A stretch of DNA of 64,000 nucleotides from positions 186,001 to 250,000 of the forward strand of contig NZ_BLWF01000004.1 in NCBI RefSeq assembly GCF_013167955.1. The letters are read 5' to 3'. The notes below the pieces were generated by a model. The model made no database searches, was not told the DNA's origin, and saw nothing but the letters and a program-made list of their open reading frames with translations. Of the stretch, positions 15,792 to 23,346 are shown piece by piece (within the stretch, counting starts at the first letter, position 1; each line of letters starts with the position of its first letter). Made by a program: the position numbers and the translations under genes. Origin of the DNA: Thermanaeromonas sp. C210 (GTDB lineage: Bacteria > Bacillota > DSM-521 > Neomoorellales > Neomoorellaceae).

Positions 15792-16893
15792 TTTCCTTCA
15801 TCAACTCCAAGAGATAGCCAAAGGTAATGACTCCTTGAAATTCCTTATTCCGGTTTAAAACTACTACATAACGCTCGCCGTAATTTAACATCGTGGAAAG
15901 GGCGTCGTAAAGGGTTGCATCCTCATCGGCCACGCTTTCCAGCGGATTTATGAGGTCCTTGAGGGCAGCCTGCCTGTTCTGGCGCAACAGTTCCTCCCTG
16001 TTGACAACCCCCTTGGGGCGGTTCAAGCCGTCCACTATAACGATTACCGGTAAGTTACCACCCTGTAGAATCTTTTTAGCTTCATCAAGGGAACAATTGG
16101 TTTGGGCCACGGGCACATCCTGCCGGGCCACATCCCCTGCTTTGACCAGGTGTAGCCTTTTCAGGGCACGATTGTGGCCGACCAGGGCTGCTACAAAGTC
16201 ATCTGCCGGTGCGCTCAGGAGCCGGTCCGGCGTATCATACTGCACCAGCTCGCCAGCCCGCATAACAGCAATCCTGTCACCCATTTTTATAGCTTCGTCT
16301 ATATCGTGGGTCACAAAGATGACAGTTTTATGCATTTTTTTTTGCAGGGAAAGAAATTCGTTCTGCAAGTGGGCCCTGGTAATGGGGTCTACCGCGCCGA
16401 AGGGCTCATCCATAAGCAATATGGGAGGATCGGCCGCCAATGCCCTGGCCACGCCTACCCGCTGTCGTTGCCCACCGCTTAAGTCCGCAGGTTTACGGTG
16501 CCGGTATACGGCAGGATCTAGCCCCACCAATTCCAGTAGCACGTCTACCCGCTGTTGTATTTTATCCGCCGCCCAACCCTTTTCCCTGGGCACAGTAGCA
16601 ATATTCTCGGCAATGGTCATGTGAGGGAACAGCCCTATTTCCTGAATAACGTAGCCAATATCTTGACGCAATTTAATGGGGTCCACGGCGGTCACATCCT
16701 GGCCGTTCACATATATCTTCCCTTCAGTAGGCTCAATCAACCGGTTGATCATTTTCATAGTAGTAGTTTTACCGCAACCGGAAGGACCTACCAGTACACA
16801 TATTTCTCCTTCCCCGACTTCCATACTCAAATTTTTTACCGCCGGAACTTTTTGACGGGGAAACACCTTAGTAACACCTTCAAGCCTGATCAA
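15781..16893 (-). CDS. Osmoprotectant ABC transporter ATPase with CBS domains (OpuCA type)
   Basis: A 370-residue ATPase. Walker A GPSGCGKTT (about 37-45), Q-loop VIQEIGLFPHMT, signature LSGGQRQRVGVARAL and Walker B ILLMDEPFGAVDP are all present. The C-terminal part (about 250-365) contains two CBS-type repeats (GGNLPVIVIVDGLNRPKGVV; GERYVVVLNRNKEFQGVITF), which sense ionic strength or nucleotides in OpuA/OpuC. Gene order permease-ATPase-permease-binding protein matches opuC-type loci. Gating by ionic strength or c-di-AMP on the CBS domains is known for relatives only. Confidence 0.93.
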   Translation of the reverse strand: MIRLEGVTKVFPRQKVPAVKNLSMEVGEGEICVLVGPSGCGKTTTMKMINRLIEPTEGKIYVNGQDVTAVDPIKLRQDIGYVIQEIGLFPHMTIAENIATVPREKGWAADKIQQRVDVLLELVGLDPAVYRHRKPADLSGGQRQRVGVARALAADPPILLMDEPFGAVDPITRAHLQNEFLSLQKKMHKTVIFVTHDIDEAIKMGDRIAVMRAGELVQYDTPDRLLSAPADDFVAALVGHNRALKRLHLVKAGDVARQDVPVAQTNCSLDEAKKILQGGNLPVIVIVDGLNRPKGVVNREELLRQNRQAALKDLINPLESVADEDATLYDALSTMLNYGERYVVVLNRNKEFQGVITFGYLLELMKENGS

Positions 16894-16932
16894 TCCCGTC
16901 CTCCCTCCTTCAAGCCTCTGGGGCCGTCTCCT

Positions 16933-17553
16933 TTAGCGGCGGGCCCGGCTTTCCGCTCGTTTCAGTAAGCCGTCGGCAAGTACGGCTAATACAGAGACAC
17001 AAAGGGCTCCCAGCAGAACAAGCTGCAGATTCCATTGGGAAATACCCCGGAAGATAAATTCACCTAACCCGCCGGCCCCAATATAAGAAGCGATTGCCGC
17101 AATCCCGACGATCATGACCACTGCGGTACGTATACCGGCCAGAATTACAGGCCAGGCCAGGGGAAGTTTTATGCGGCGTAAAATAGTAGTTTCCCTCATT
17201 CCCATGCCCTTCGCCGCCTCAATTATTGCCGGTTCGATTCCCTGGATACCTGCGTACGTGTTGCGCACAATGGGTAAAAGAGAGTAGAGGATTAGAGTGG
17301 CCACTCCCGTCTTGTAACCAATGCCAAACACCGGCAGTAAAAGGCCTAGCATGGCCAGACTGGGTATGGTCATAACGACCTGACAAAAGTACAGGACGGG
17401 GCCCGCCAGAAAGCGCCAATAAGTAATCATTACCCCCAGCGCCACCCCGACTATAACAGCAATACACACTGCCACAAGAACAATTAAGACATGTTCGCCC
17501 GTGGATTCCAGGATGTTATTCCACCGGCTGATGACTAATGACCAGAAACTCAT
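16933..17553 (-). CDS. Osmoprotectant ABC transporter permease, first gene of the operon
   Basis: About 206 residues, starting MSFWSLVISRWNNILEST at ATG 17553, with a purine-rich GGGGGAG about 11 nt upstream. The frame extends to 17625 through promoter sequence and is not expected to be translated. The coupling loop IEAAKGMGMRETTILRRIKLP and the segment GAGGLGEFIFRGI are typical of OpuCB/OpuCD. It is promoter-proximal and precedes the ATPase by about 40 bp. Confidence 0.88.
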   Translation of the reverse strand: MSFWSLVISRWNNILESTGEHVLIVLVAVCIAVIVGVALGVMITYWRFLAGPVLYFCQVVMTIPSLAMLGLLLPVFGIGYKTGVATLILYSLLPIVRNTYAGIQGIEPAIIEAAKGMGMRETTILRRIKLPLAWPVILAGIRTAVVMIVGIAAIASYIGAGGLGEFIFRGISQWNLQLVLLGALCVSVLAVLADGLLKRAESRARR

Positions 17554-17584
17554 GCCATCACCGTCTCCCCCAAAATAAAAAAGC

Positions 17585-17603
17585 CCTATAGTTATTCTAT
17601 AGG
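17585..17603. promoter_or_regulatory. palindrome over the -10 of the osmolyte operon
   Basis: A perfect inverted repeat CCTATAG-n5-CTATAGG covers the -10 element and its flanks. It is a good candidate operator, possibly for the neighbouring BusR-like protein. No operator consensus was available to test it. Confidence 0.5.
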
Positions 17604-17622
17604 AATTCGCACCGGGATGCAA
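17594..17622 (-). promoter_or_regulatory. sigma-A promoter of the osmolyte transporter operon
   Basis: Minus strand -35 TTGCAT (17617-17622) and -10 TAGAAT (17594-17599) with an exact 17-bp spacer, about 40 bp upstream of the first permease start. Dyads overlap both elements. Confidence 0.7.
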
Positions 17623-17634
17623 CAACTTATTGCA
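17618..17634. promoter_or_regulatory. palindrome over the -35 of the osmolyte operon
   Basis: Inverted repeat TGCAA-n7-TTGCA overlaps the -35 hexamer. With the CTATAG dyad on the -10 it gives two candidate operators about 32 bp apart, centre to centre, close to three helical turns. Confidence 0.4.
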
Positions 17635-17727
17635 TTTAATTAAGATGCCGGCAAATCGTTTGTGAGAGTACTTTAGATGAGAAACTTTAGCACGCCTTTA
17701 TCGCCTTCGCCGGATTGCCGGCAAAGG

Positions 17728-18759
17728 TTATACGTTTTTGAGAATAGAACAATTTACATCTTGTAAAGTTCCGCACCCTGTTAACCGCATAGCTGCCTGC
17801 AATTCGCTGGCCATATCTAGAAGTTTTTTATGGACACCTTCAGCCCCACCTCCGCACGCAGCTATGCACAACGGACGGCCCACCAATACCGCCTCGGCCC
17901 CTAGAGCAAGCATTTTCAGGACATCCACCCCTGTACGTATGCCTCCATCGGCTAGAATGGCTATCTTCCCCTTAACTTTGCCGGCAATCCCCGGTAGGGC
18001 TTCAGCAGTCCCCAAAGTATGGTCCAGGGCGCGTCCCCCATGGTTGGAGACTACAATGGCTGCTGCCCCGCCCTCTACTGCCGCTTCGGCATCCGCTACC
18101 GTCATTATGCCCTTTAAAATTACCGGTAAAGAGGTAGCCCGCACAATTTCTCTTATATCCGCCACACTCTTGGGTTCAACCAGCTGACCCGCCCTCACCA
18201 TATTGATAAACCCTGCTGCATCTACATCGATACCCACAGCCGTGGCTCCTGCTTCTTCCGCCTGCCGTATTAAGGCGATAATCTCTTTGTTCGCTCTCGG
18301 TTTAATAACGGGAATACCCCAACCCCCGGCTTCGCGTACGGCAATAAGGCCCGCCTTAAAAACCTCTGGGTCCGGCGCATCGCCCGTCATGGCTAGGGTC
18401 CCCGCCAGTTTGGCACCCTGGACCATAGCCCTAGCCAGGTCAGTCTCTTTCATGCGACCTCCAAAATTTACTTTAGTACCGGTCACCGGGGCAGCCAGTA
18501 TGGGAAAGGGTAGACTGCAACCTAAAAATTTCAGACAAGTATCTTGCTCTTTTTTATCATGCAAAACTCTTAAATTTACTTTCCATCCCTTCAAAGCTTC
18601 GATATTGCGGCGGAAGGCCTCTCCCGTTCCTACGCCGCCCATGCCGGGCACACCAGTAGGGCAACGGCGTCCGTCGCATACGGGACAAACGCTGCAGATG
18701 CCTTTTAAAATCTCGAAGGCCTTCCGCTTAATCTTTTTTTCCATCTCTTCGTCGGGCAC
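17728..18759 (-). CDS. FMN-dependent alpha-hydroxy-acid dehydrogenase/oxidase
   Basis: A 343-residue TIM-barrel flavoenzyme of the lactate oxidase/glycolate oxidase family. The catalytic His lies in VVSNHGGRALDHT and the FMN phosphate site in ILADGGIRTGVDVLKMLALGA with VGRPLC. The N-terminus carries a cysteine-rich segment (CSVCPVCDGRRC, about 22-33) that may bind metal or an Fe-S cluster; it is not in classical oxidases. It oxidises an L-2-hydroxy acid to a keto acid, probably with a non-oxygen acceptor in this anaerobe. GTG 18759 or ATG 18744 may be the start. It is a single gene, divergent in function from its neighbours. Confidence 0.85.
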   Translation of the reverse strand: MPDEEMEKKIKRKAFEILKGICSVCPVCDGRRCPTGVPGMGGVGTGEAFRRNIEALKGWKVNLRVLHDKKEQDTCLKFLGCSLPFPILAAPVTGTKVNFGGRMKETDLARAMVQGAKLAGTLAMTGDAPDPEVFKAGLIAVREAGGWGIPVIKPRANKEIIALIRQAEEAGATAVGIDVDAAGFINMVRAGQLVEPKSVADIREIVRATSLPVILKGIMTVADAEAAVEGGAAAIVVSNHGGRALDHTLGTAEALPGIAGKVKGKIAILADGGIRTGVDVLKMLALGAEAVLVGRPLCIAACGGGAEGVHKKLLDMASELQAAMRLTGCGTLQDVNCSILKNV

Positions 18760-18807
18760 CCCCTTTAGGCCGCTCTTCTAAAATCGTAAAAACATTGGGC
18801 TTGAGCG

Positions 18808-18839
18808 CCACCCATGAAAAATCCCACCTATGAAAAACC
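18808..18839. repeat. tandem direct repeat, about 16 bp x 2
   Basis: Two adjacent near-identical units, differing at about three positions, each with the core ATGAAAAA. IS21-type elements carry comparable repeats at their ends, so this may be the outer end of a decayed element. Confidence 0.45.
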
Positions 18840-18848
18840 GCAACCCTG
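18830..18848 (-). repeat. inverted repeat arm, left (CAGGGTTGCGGTTTT)
   Basis: Read on the minus strand this arm is CAGGGTTGCGGTTTTTCAT. It matches the plus-strand arm at 19735-19754 with one inserted base. Together they bracket about 0.9 kb that includes the IS110-type pseudogene. Confidence 0.55.
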
Positions 18849-19004
18849 ATTTTAGGTGATTTAGGCTGCAGGAGAAGGTATTCCTGTAATCCTTTGCTCT
18901 TCTTCTACGAGAGACGTAATTTTTTGCGGTAGAGCAGCCCGGTCAACTTTACGATAACGCCCTTTTGTGCATGCGGCGTATCTTCTTCTGCCTTAAGTCT
19001 TCCT

Positions 19005-19600
19005 TAGAGGTAGCGATACCCCGTGTTCTTGGTCAGCAGGGCCTAGATGATGGTGAGTAGCTTCCTTGCCGCTGCTATGATAGCGATCTTATGGCCTTTG
19101 CGCTTCTTAAGCCTTAAGTAGAAGTCCCGCAGAGCACCGGGCCTAACCGCCGTCTGGGCAACCTGAATGAGGATCCAGCGCAGCATACTCCGACCAGCCT
19201 TGGTGATGTGTCCGGTTTACCTGATCTTGCCCGATTGGTGCACCGAAGGAACCAGACCGGAAAAACTAGCAAACTTCTTCGCCCCGGAAAAGCGCTTGAT
19301 ATCGCCTATCTCGGCCAGGATGGTCAAGGCGGCTATGGCGTCTATACCAGTAGGCCTAGAGGGATGTTCATCCCAGGTAGAACAGTAGCTCTTAGGTTCC
19401 GCTCTTTCTCAATGGTCGCAATTTCCGCCTCCAAGACTTCAAGGATTTTAAGGTTCGAGGTGAGGACTATTTTCTCTACCTCCGGAAGTTCCTCAAGCTC
19501 ACTCCTGGAGGAACTTCCTGCCCTTTACTCCGAACAGGTCGCTTACCTGCCGACTTATGGCGTGCCTGGCCAGAACCGCGTGGATCCTATTCTTAATACC
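19005..19600 (-). pseudogene. IS110-family transposase remnant
   Basis: Minus-strand translation gives the C-terminal Transposase_20 region of an IS110-type enzyme: DIKRFSGAKKFASFSGLVPS, GHITKAGRSMLRWILIQVA and ALLTKNTGYRYL. Two in-frame stop codons interrupt it (after HQSGKIR and after RKLLTII). A frameshift near 19500 separates the upstream part (IKNRIHAVLARHAI ... GRKFLQE) from the rest. The N-terminal catalytic half is missing. It is clearly inactive. Confidence 0.85.
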
Positions 19601-19734
19601 CTCTAGCCCACTTGGGCGAGTCGAGGGGCGGCCAAACAGTTTGTCGGGCTTTTGATTGCCAATAGCGCTCAACGACTGCCCTGCCTGCGCCCCGCCTTTG
19701 CTTTGATCCCCCAAGCCCTAATTGTTTAATCCGC

Positions 19735-19754
19735 CAGGGTTGCGGTTTTATCAT
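19735..19754 (+). repeat. inverted repeat arm, right
   Basis: Plus strand CAGGGTTGCGGTTTTATCAT, the partner of the minus-strand arm at 18830-18848. The two arms define a possible decayed element of about 925 bp. IS110 elements normally lack such long terminal repeats, so the arms may belong to another element. Confidence 0.5.
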
Positions 19755-20071
19755 GCCAACAGTTAAATTTCTCGCCACTTTCGTCGGGTTCCACTTCTTT
19801 TGCTTGCATGGTAGTATTTCCGGGAGGGCTAAGTGTGTTAATGATTCGCCATGGAGCCTGGAATTCCTTCGATATTGTAACAACCAAAAATCGAAGCCTG
19901 GTGGATTTCGCTTATGTTCGTGTTAATTAATTCTTAACCCCGTCTTTTACAAAGTTTGTAATTGGCCCATACCCAACCGTAATGGAGAACACAAATTTTG
20001 GCAACATGTGTGGTGCCGCAACGCTTCCTTCAGATAAAACCTTTTCTAATTCCCCGGAGTAGCTGAAGAAA

Positions 20072-20124
20072 GGTAAAACCCCAGCCTTACTTGTACAGGT
20101 AGCCAGTAAGGGTGAGGTTTTACC
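20072..20124 (-). terminator. long hairpin, possible terminator of the binding-protein gene
   Basis: GGTAAAACC and GGTTTTACC form the base of a stem, followed by matched AGTAAGG/CCTTACT segments around a loop of about 13 nt. On the minus strand it is followed by TTTCTTC. It lies about 65 bp past the stop of the Liv-type binding protein. The long near-perfect stem could also be a repeated palindromic element. Confidence 0.5.
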
Positions 20125-20189
20125 TACAATTTTACCTCATTATTTCAAAAGGGATTATAGTACGCAGAAGGAGCCAAATTTGAGCCTTC

Positions 20190-21386
20190 TTATTCAACGA
20201 GCACCGTCTTGCCATCCACCACTCTAACCAGATACATCTGCACCTCACTCTGGCCCTTTTCATTGAACTTAATCCGGCTGGCTATTCCGTTAAAATCGAG
20301 GCTGCGCAATGCCGGCACCAGGTCTTTAGGATCGTCGCTTCCTTTAGCTACCTTAACAGCTTCCGCAATCGTATAGATTCCGTCGAAACCTCTTACTCCT
20401 TCTTGCACTCCAAGCCACGGATAATTGGCCTTAGTCCAGCTTTCCAAAAAGACTCTAGCTCGCTCAGGGTTTGCGGTCTTGTCGGGTATCCACGGGACAG
20501 AATGCTGTACTGACCATACCCCTTCAGCCGCTTCTTTTCCTGCCAATTCAATAAGGGCGTCTGAAAAATTGCTGCCGCCGATGGAAATTATGTTCTGAGG
20601 TAATTTAAGTTCTCTAACTTGCTTAACAACTAGAGCAATTTGGCTTATCTCGCTATTAATAAAGATAGTGTCGGCACCCGAATCCCTAATCTTAGTAAGT
20701 TGGGCATAAAATTCTGTCACTTCCTCCCCCACATATTCAACTGAAACCACTTCACCACCCAGTTCCTTAATTATGGTAGAATATGCTTCTACGCCACCGC
20801 GTCCCCAATCGTTGTTAACCGCAATGAAAGCTGCCCTACGAATATCGATGTTCTTAAACAAAGTATCTTTAATCCCTTCCGCCTCCTGCACGCTGGTTGC
20901 GGCAATTCTGAATACCATTTTGTACCCTTGCTCTGTTATTTTGGGAGAGCTTGACGTTTCTACCACTATAGGTATTCCAGCCTTTTCTACAATGGGTAAG
21001 ACGGCCAGCGTAGGAGAGCTACCCCAGCAACCCATTATTACGTTAACTCTGTCACCCGTGATGAGTTTCTGGGCAGCGTTAACGGCGTCGGCGGGGTCGT
21101 TCTTGGAATCATACACTACTAGCTCAATTGGTCGCCCTAATACGCCTCCTTCCGCATTAATGTTGTCAACGGCTATTTCGGCTCCCCAGAGCACATTTTG
21201 ACCAGATTGGGCTACGGGACCTGATAGGGGTTGTATTACGCCCACTCGCAGGGGTGCGGCCGAAAAACTTTCTTTCTCGCCTGTAACCTGTCCCGAATCC
21301 TGCCTATTAGTTTCACCTCCGCAGCCTGTTACCGCTAACATCAGGACTAACACACCCACCATTAACCCCAGAACTCGCCTAGCCAA
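20190..21386 (-). CDS. Branched-chain amino-acid-type ABC substrate-binding lipoprotein (LivK-like)
   Basis: A lipoprotein of about 398 residues in the Peripla_BP_6 (LivJ/LivK) family. The lipobox AVTGC is followed by a linker and the mature domain starting LRVGVIQPLSGPVAQSG, then ELVVYDSKNDPADAVNAA and the hinge region. Start chosen at TTG 21386 because GGGAGG lies 8 nt upstream; the first in-frame start at 21407 lacks spacing. The transport partners livH, livM and livG are absent here and only a broken livF remains upstream, so the gene may be a stranded relic or serve another transporter. The ligand could be an amino acid, an amide or urea. Confidence 0.85.
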   Translation of the reverse strand: MARRVLGLMVGVLVLMLAVTGCGGETNRQDSGQVTGEKESFSAAPLRVGVIQPLSGPVAQSGQNVLWGAEIAVDNINAEGGVLGRPIELVVYDSKNDPADAVNAAQKLITGDRVNVIMGCWGSSPTLAVLPIVEKAGIPIVVETSSSPKITEQGYKMVFRIAATSVQEAEGIKDTLFKNIDIRRAAFIAVNNDWGRGGVEAYSTIIKELGGEVVSVEYVGEEVTEFYAQLTKIRDSGADTIFINSEISQIALVVKQVRELKLPQNIISIGGSNFSDALIELAGKEAAEGVWSVQHSVPWIPDKTANPERARVFLESWTKANYPWLGVQEGVRGFDGIYTIAEAVKVAKGSDDPKDLVPALRSLDFNGIASRIKFNEKGQSEVQMYLVRVVDGKTVLVE

Positions 21387-21501
21387 CTTTTTCGCCTCCC
21401 TTCTCAAGGTTTGTAGTATTTTTGGGGGAACTAAGTAATTTCCTTGTTTACTGCACTAGAACCGATTCATGAGTTGCCCTGTTATCCCATAGCGCAAATT
21501 T

Positions 21502-21981
21502 TCAGTTCGCAACCCCAAGGTAAACCTTTTTCACTCTACTATCCACTATCAAATCTTTGGCCCGTCCCTCCAACACCACCTCCCCATTCTGAATCAAGTA
21601 TCCCCTATCGGCAATTTGCAAAGCTATATTAGCGTTTTGTTCTACCAGTAAGATACTTATACCTTCTCTTTTCAAAGACAAGATGGCCTCCGCGATGCGC
21701 TGGACCATAATAGGTGCTAGACCTAAGGAAGGCTCGTCGAGGAGTAGCAACTTGGGTCTAGCCATCAAGGCTCTTCCTATAGCTAACATTTGCTGTTCTC
21801 CTCCACTTAAAGTCCCAGCTTTCTGTTTCCATCTCTCTTTAAGGACTGGAAACAGTTTGAAAACTTTCTCTATCTGTTCCTGCACTATGGTACGGTCTTG
21901 GACACTAAATGCGCCAATTTCAAGATTCTCCAGTACGGTCATACGAGGAAAAACTCGTCTTCCCTCGGGAGATAAACCGGC
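21502..21981 (-). pseudogene. livF: livF (branched-chain amino acid ABC ATPase), 5' part removed by an IS
   Basis: The remaining frame reads in from the IS junction as AGLSPEGRRVFPRMTVLENL and continues through the signature LSGGEQQMLAIGRAL and Walker B KLLLLDEPSLGLAP to a normal C-terminus. Intact LivF proteins have about 235 residues; the Walker A half is gone. The IS256-type left end abuts codon AGL at about 21980. The missing N-terminal sequence is not found on the far side of the IS block, so a deletion also occurred. An ATG at 21942 could in theory start a 146-residue fragment, but it could not bind ATP. Confidence 0.9.
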
Positions 21982-22025
21982 GTTGTCCCAAAAATCGTGG
22001 AAAATGAAGGTGGCGGTCCCTCAAT

Positions 22026-22045
22026 CCTCTGTGATATAACAGAGG
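22026..22045. promoter_or_regulatory. hairpin upstream of the IS256-type transposase
   Basis: Inverted repeat CCTCTGT-n6-ACAGAGG within the left end, 36 bp before the transposase ATG. It may protect the gene from outside transcription by sequestering RNA, as in other IS. The ribosome site AAAGGAGG follows. Confidence 0.4.
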
Positions 22046-22080
22046 TGGACAATCCATACAAAAGGAGGTAACCGCCACCA

Positions 22081-23304
22081 ATGCCAGTATATCACAAGTC
22101 AAAAGAAAACCCAATATCCTCCGGAGGCTTTCCTAACTTACCTGACCATGTACAAGTATCCTTAAGGGAGATCATAGGTAAAGCCAAGGAAGGGCTCTTA
22201 GCCCTTTCCGTTGCCGTAGGCTTGGATGTGGTTCAATCCATGATGGAGGCCGAAGTAACTGAGATAGCGGGACCCAAAGGAAAGCACAATCCGGAGCGCA
22301 CAGCTAGACGTCATGGGAGCGAGAAAGGTAGCGTGGTGTTAGGGGGGCGAAAGGTGGCGATCCGGCGTCCCCGGGTGCGCGCCATAAACGGCAGAGAAGT
22401 AAAACTTAAAACCTATGAAGCCTTCCAGGATGAAAGGTTCATAACTGAGACAGTTCTAGAGCATATACTTTACGGGTTATCCATAAGGCACTATAAGCAT
22501 AGCCTTGAACCCATAGGAGAAGAATTACCTGTTCATGGGACTTCCAAGAGCACCATAAGCCGGCGATTTATCTACGCTACCCGTAAGGCCTTAGAGGAGC
22601 TGCTAAGCAGGCCTTTGGGAGACAAACGTTTCTTGGTTCTGGTAATTGATGGGGTTGTGTTTGCCGGGCATACAGTGGTAGCTGCTTTAGGCATCACTGA
22701 CAAAGGCGAAAAAGAGGTCTTGGGCTTATGGGAAGGGGCTACAGAGAATGCTGCAGTCTGTAGGTCTCTTCTTACCAACCTTGTAGAACGCGGCCTAAAG
22801 GTGGAAGAGGGTATACTGGTGGTCATAGACGGCTCCAAAGCTTTAAGGGCGGCGGTTAAAGAAGTTTTTGGTAATCGGGCCGTAGTACAGAGGTGCCAGG
22901 TGCATAAGAAGCGGAACGTCTTAGAACACCTGCCCAAAGGAGCCCAAGAATGGGTGGGTAAGAAGCTAGAGCAAGCCTGGTCAGAAAAGGATTATCATAA
23001 GGCTTTAACGGAACTAAATAGGCTAGCTGATGCCCTTGAAGATAAGTACCCTGGGGCAGCGAGGAGCCTGCGGGAGGGATTAGAGGAGACGCTGACCGTT
23101 ACCCGTCTAGGTCTACCCGAAACCCTGTGGAAAACTTTACGGTCAACGAATGTAATAGAGACGGCCTTTGACAAGGTCAGGGTTGTTACCCGGAACGTAA
23201 AGAGGTGGCGAAATGGGATGCAGGTTTTGCGCTGGGCTGCAGCTGGACTGCTTCAGGCCGAGAAGGGCCTGACTTTATCAGATGAGAATCTAGAAGTCGC
23301 ATAA
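22081..23304 (+). CDS. IS256 (Mutator-type) transposase
   Basis: A 407-residue transposase of normal length and intact frame. DDE residues sit in VLVIDGVVF (first Asp), VVIDGSKALR (second Asp) and RSTNVIETAFDKVR (Glu). The segment CQVHKKRNVLEHLP is the typical C/D-H-x..-K signature after the second Asp. It has a strong AAAGGAGGT ribosome site 11 nt before the ATG. The protein may be active, but its right end is interrupted by another IS, so transposition of the element should be impaired. Confidence 0.95.
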   Translation: MPVYHKSKENPISSGGFPNLPDHVQVSLREIIGKAKEGLLALSVAVGLDVVQSMMEAEVTEIAGPKGKHNPERTARRHGSEKGSVVLGGRKVAIRRPRVRAINGREVKLKTYEAFQDERFITETVLEHILYGLSIRHYKHSLEPIGEELPVHGTSKSTISRRFIYATRKALEELLSRPLGDKRFLVLVIDGVVFAGHTVVAALGITDKGEKEVLGLWEGATENAAVCRSLLTNLVERGLKVEEGILVVIDGSKALRAAVKEVFGNRAVVQRCQVHKKRNVLEHLPKGAQEWVGKKLEQAWSEKDYHKALTELNRLADALEDKYPGAARSLREGLEETLTVTRLGLPETLWKTLRSTNVIETAFDKVRVVTRNVKRWRNGMQVLRWAAAGLLQAEKGLTLSDENLEVA

Positions 23305-23336
23305 AATCTAGGAAGATAGAAACCAAGGCGTGCATT

Positions 23337-23346
23337 TTGCCACTAC
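23337..23346. repeat. 10-bp direct repeat, left copy (TTGCCACTAC)
   Basis: An exact copy is found at 25055-25064. It is read as the target-site duplication of the nested IS. It contains the complement of the TAG stop codon of that element's transposase. Confidence 0.65.

Larger units (their letters stand above)
18780..19004. other. IS-remnant sequence beside the IS110-type pseudogene
   Basis: No gene. It contains two copies of a short direct repeat (CACCCATGAAAAATC at about 18809-18823, CACCTATGAAAAACC at about 18825-18839) and one arm of an imperfect inverted repeat (18830-18848). The repeats resemble the multiple end repeats of some IS elements. Confidence 0.5.
19601..20189. other. gene-free stretch with IS-end repeat and long hairpin
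   Basis: 589 bp without a supported gene. It holds the right inverted-repeat arm (19735-19754), AT-rich sequence around 19900-19960 and a long imperfect hairpin (20072-20124). A short inverted repeat GAAGG..CCTTC lies just past the binding-protein stop, near 20166-20188. Confidence 0.5.

Noticed and set aside
19208-19606. Plus-strand frame of 132 codons over the IS110-type remnant
   Set aside because: It is antisense to the clearly recognisable transposase remnant on the minus strand.
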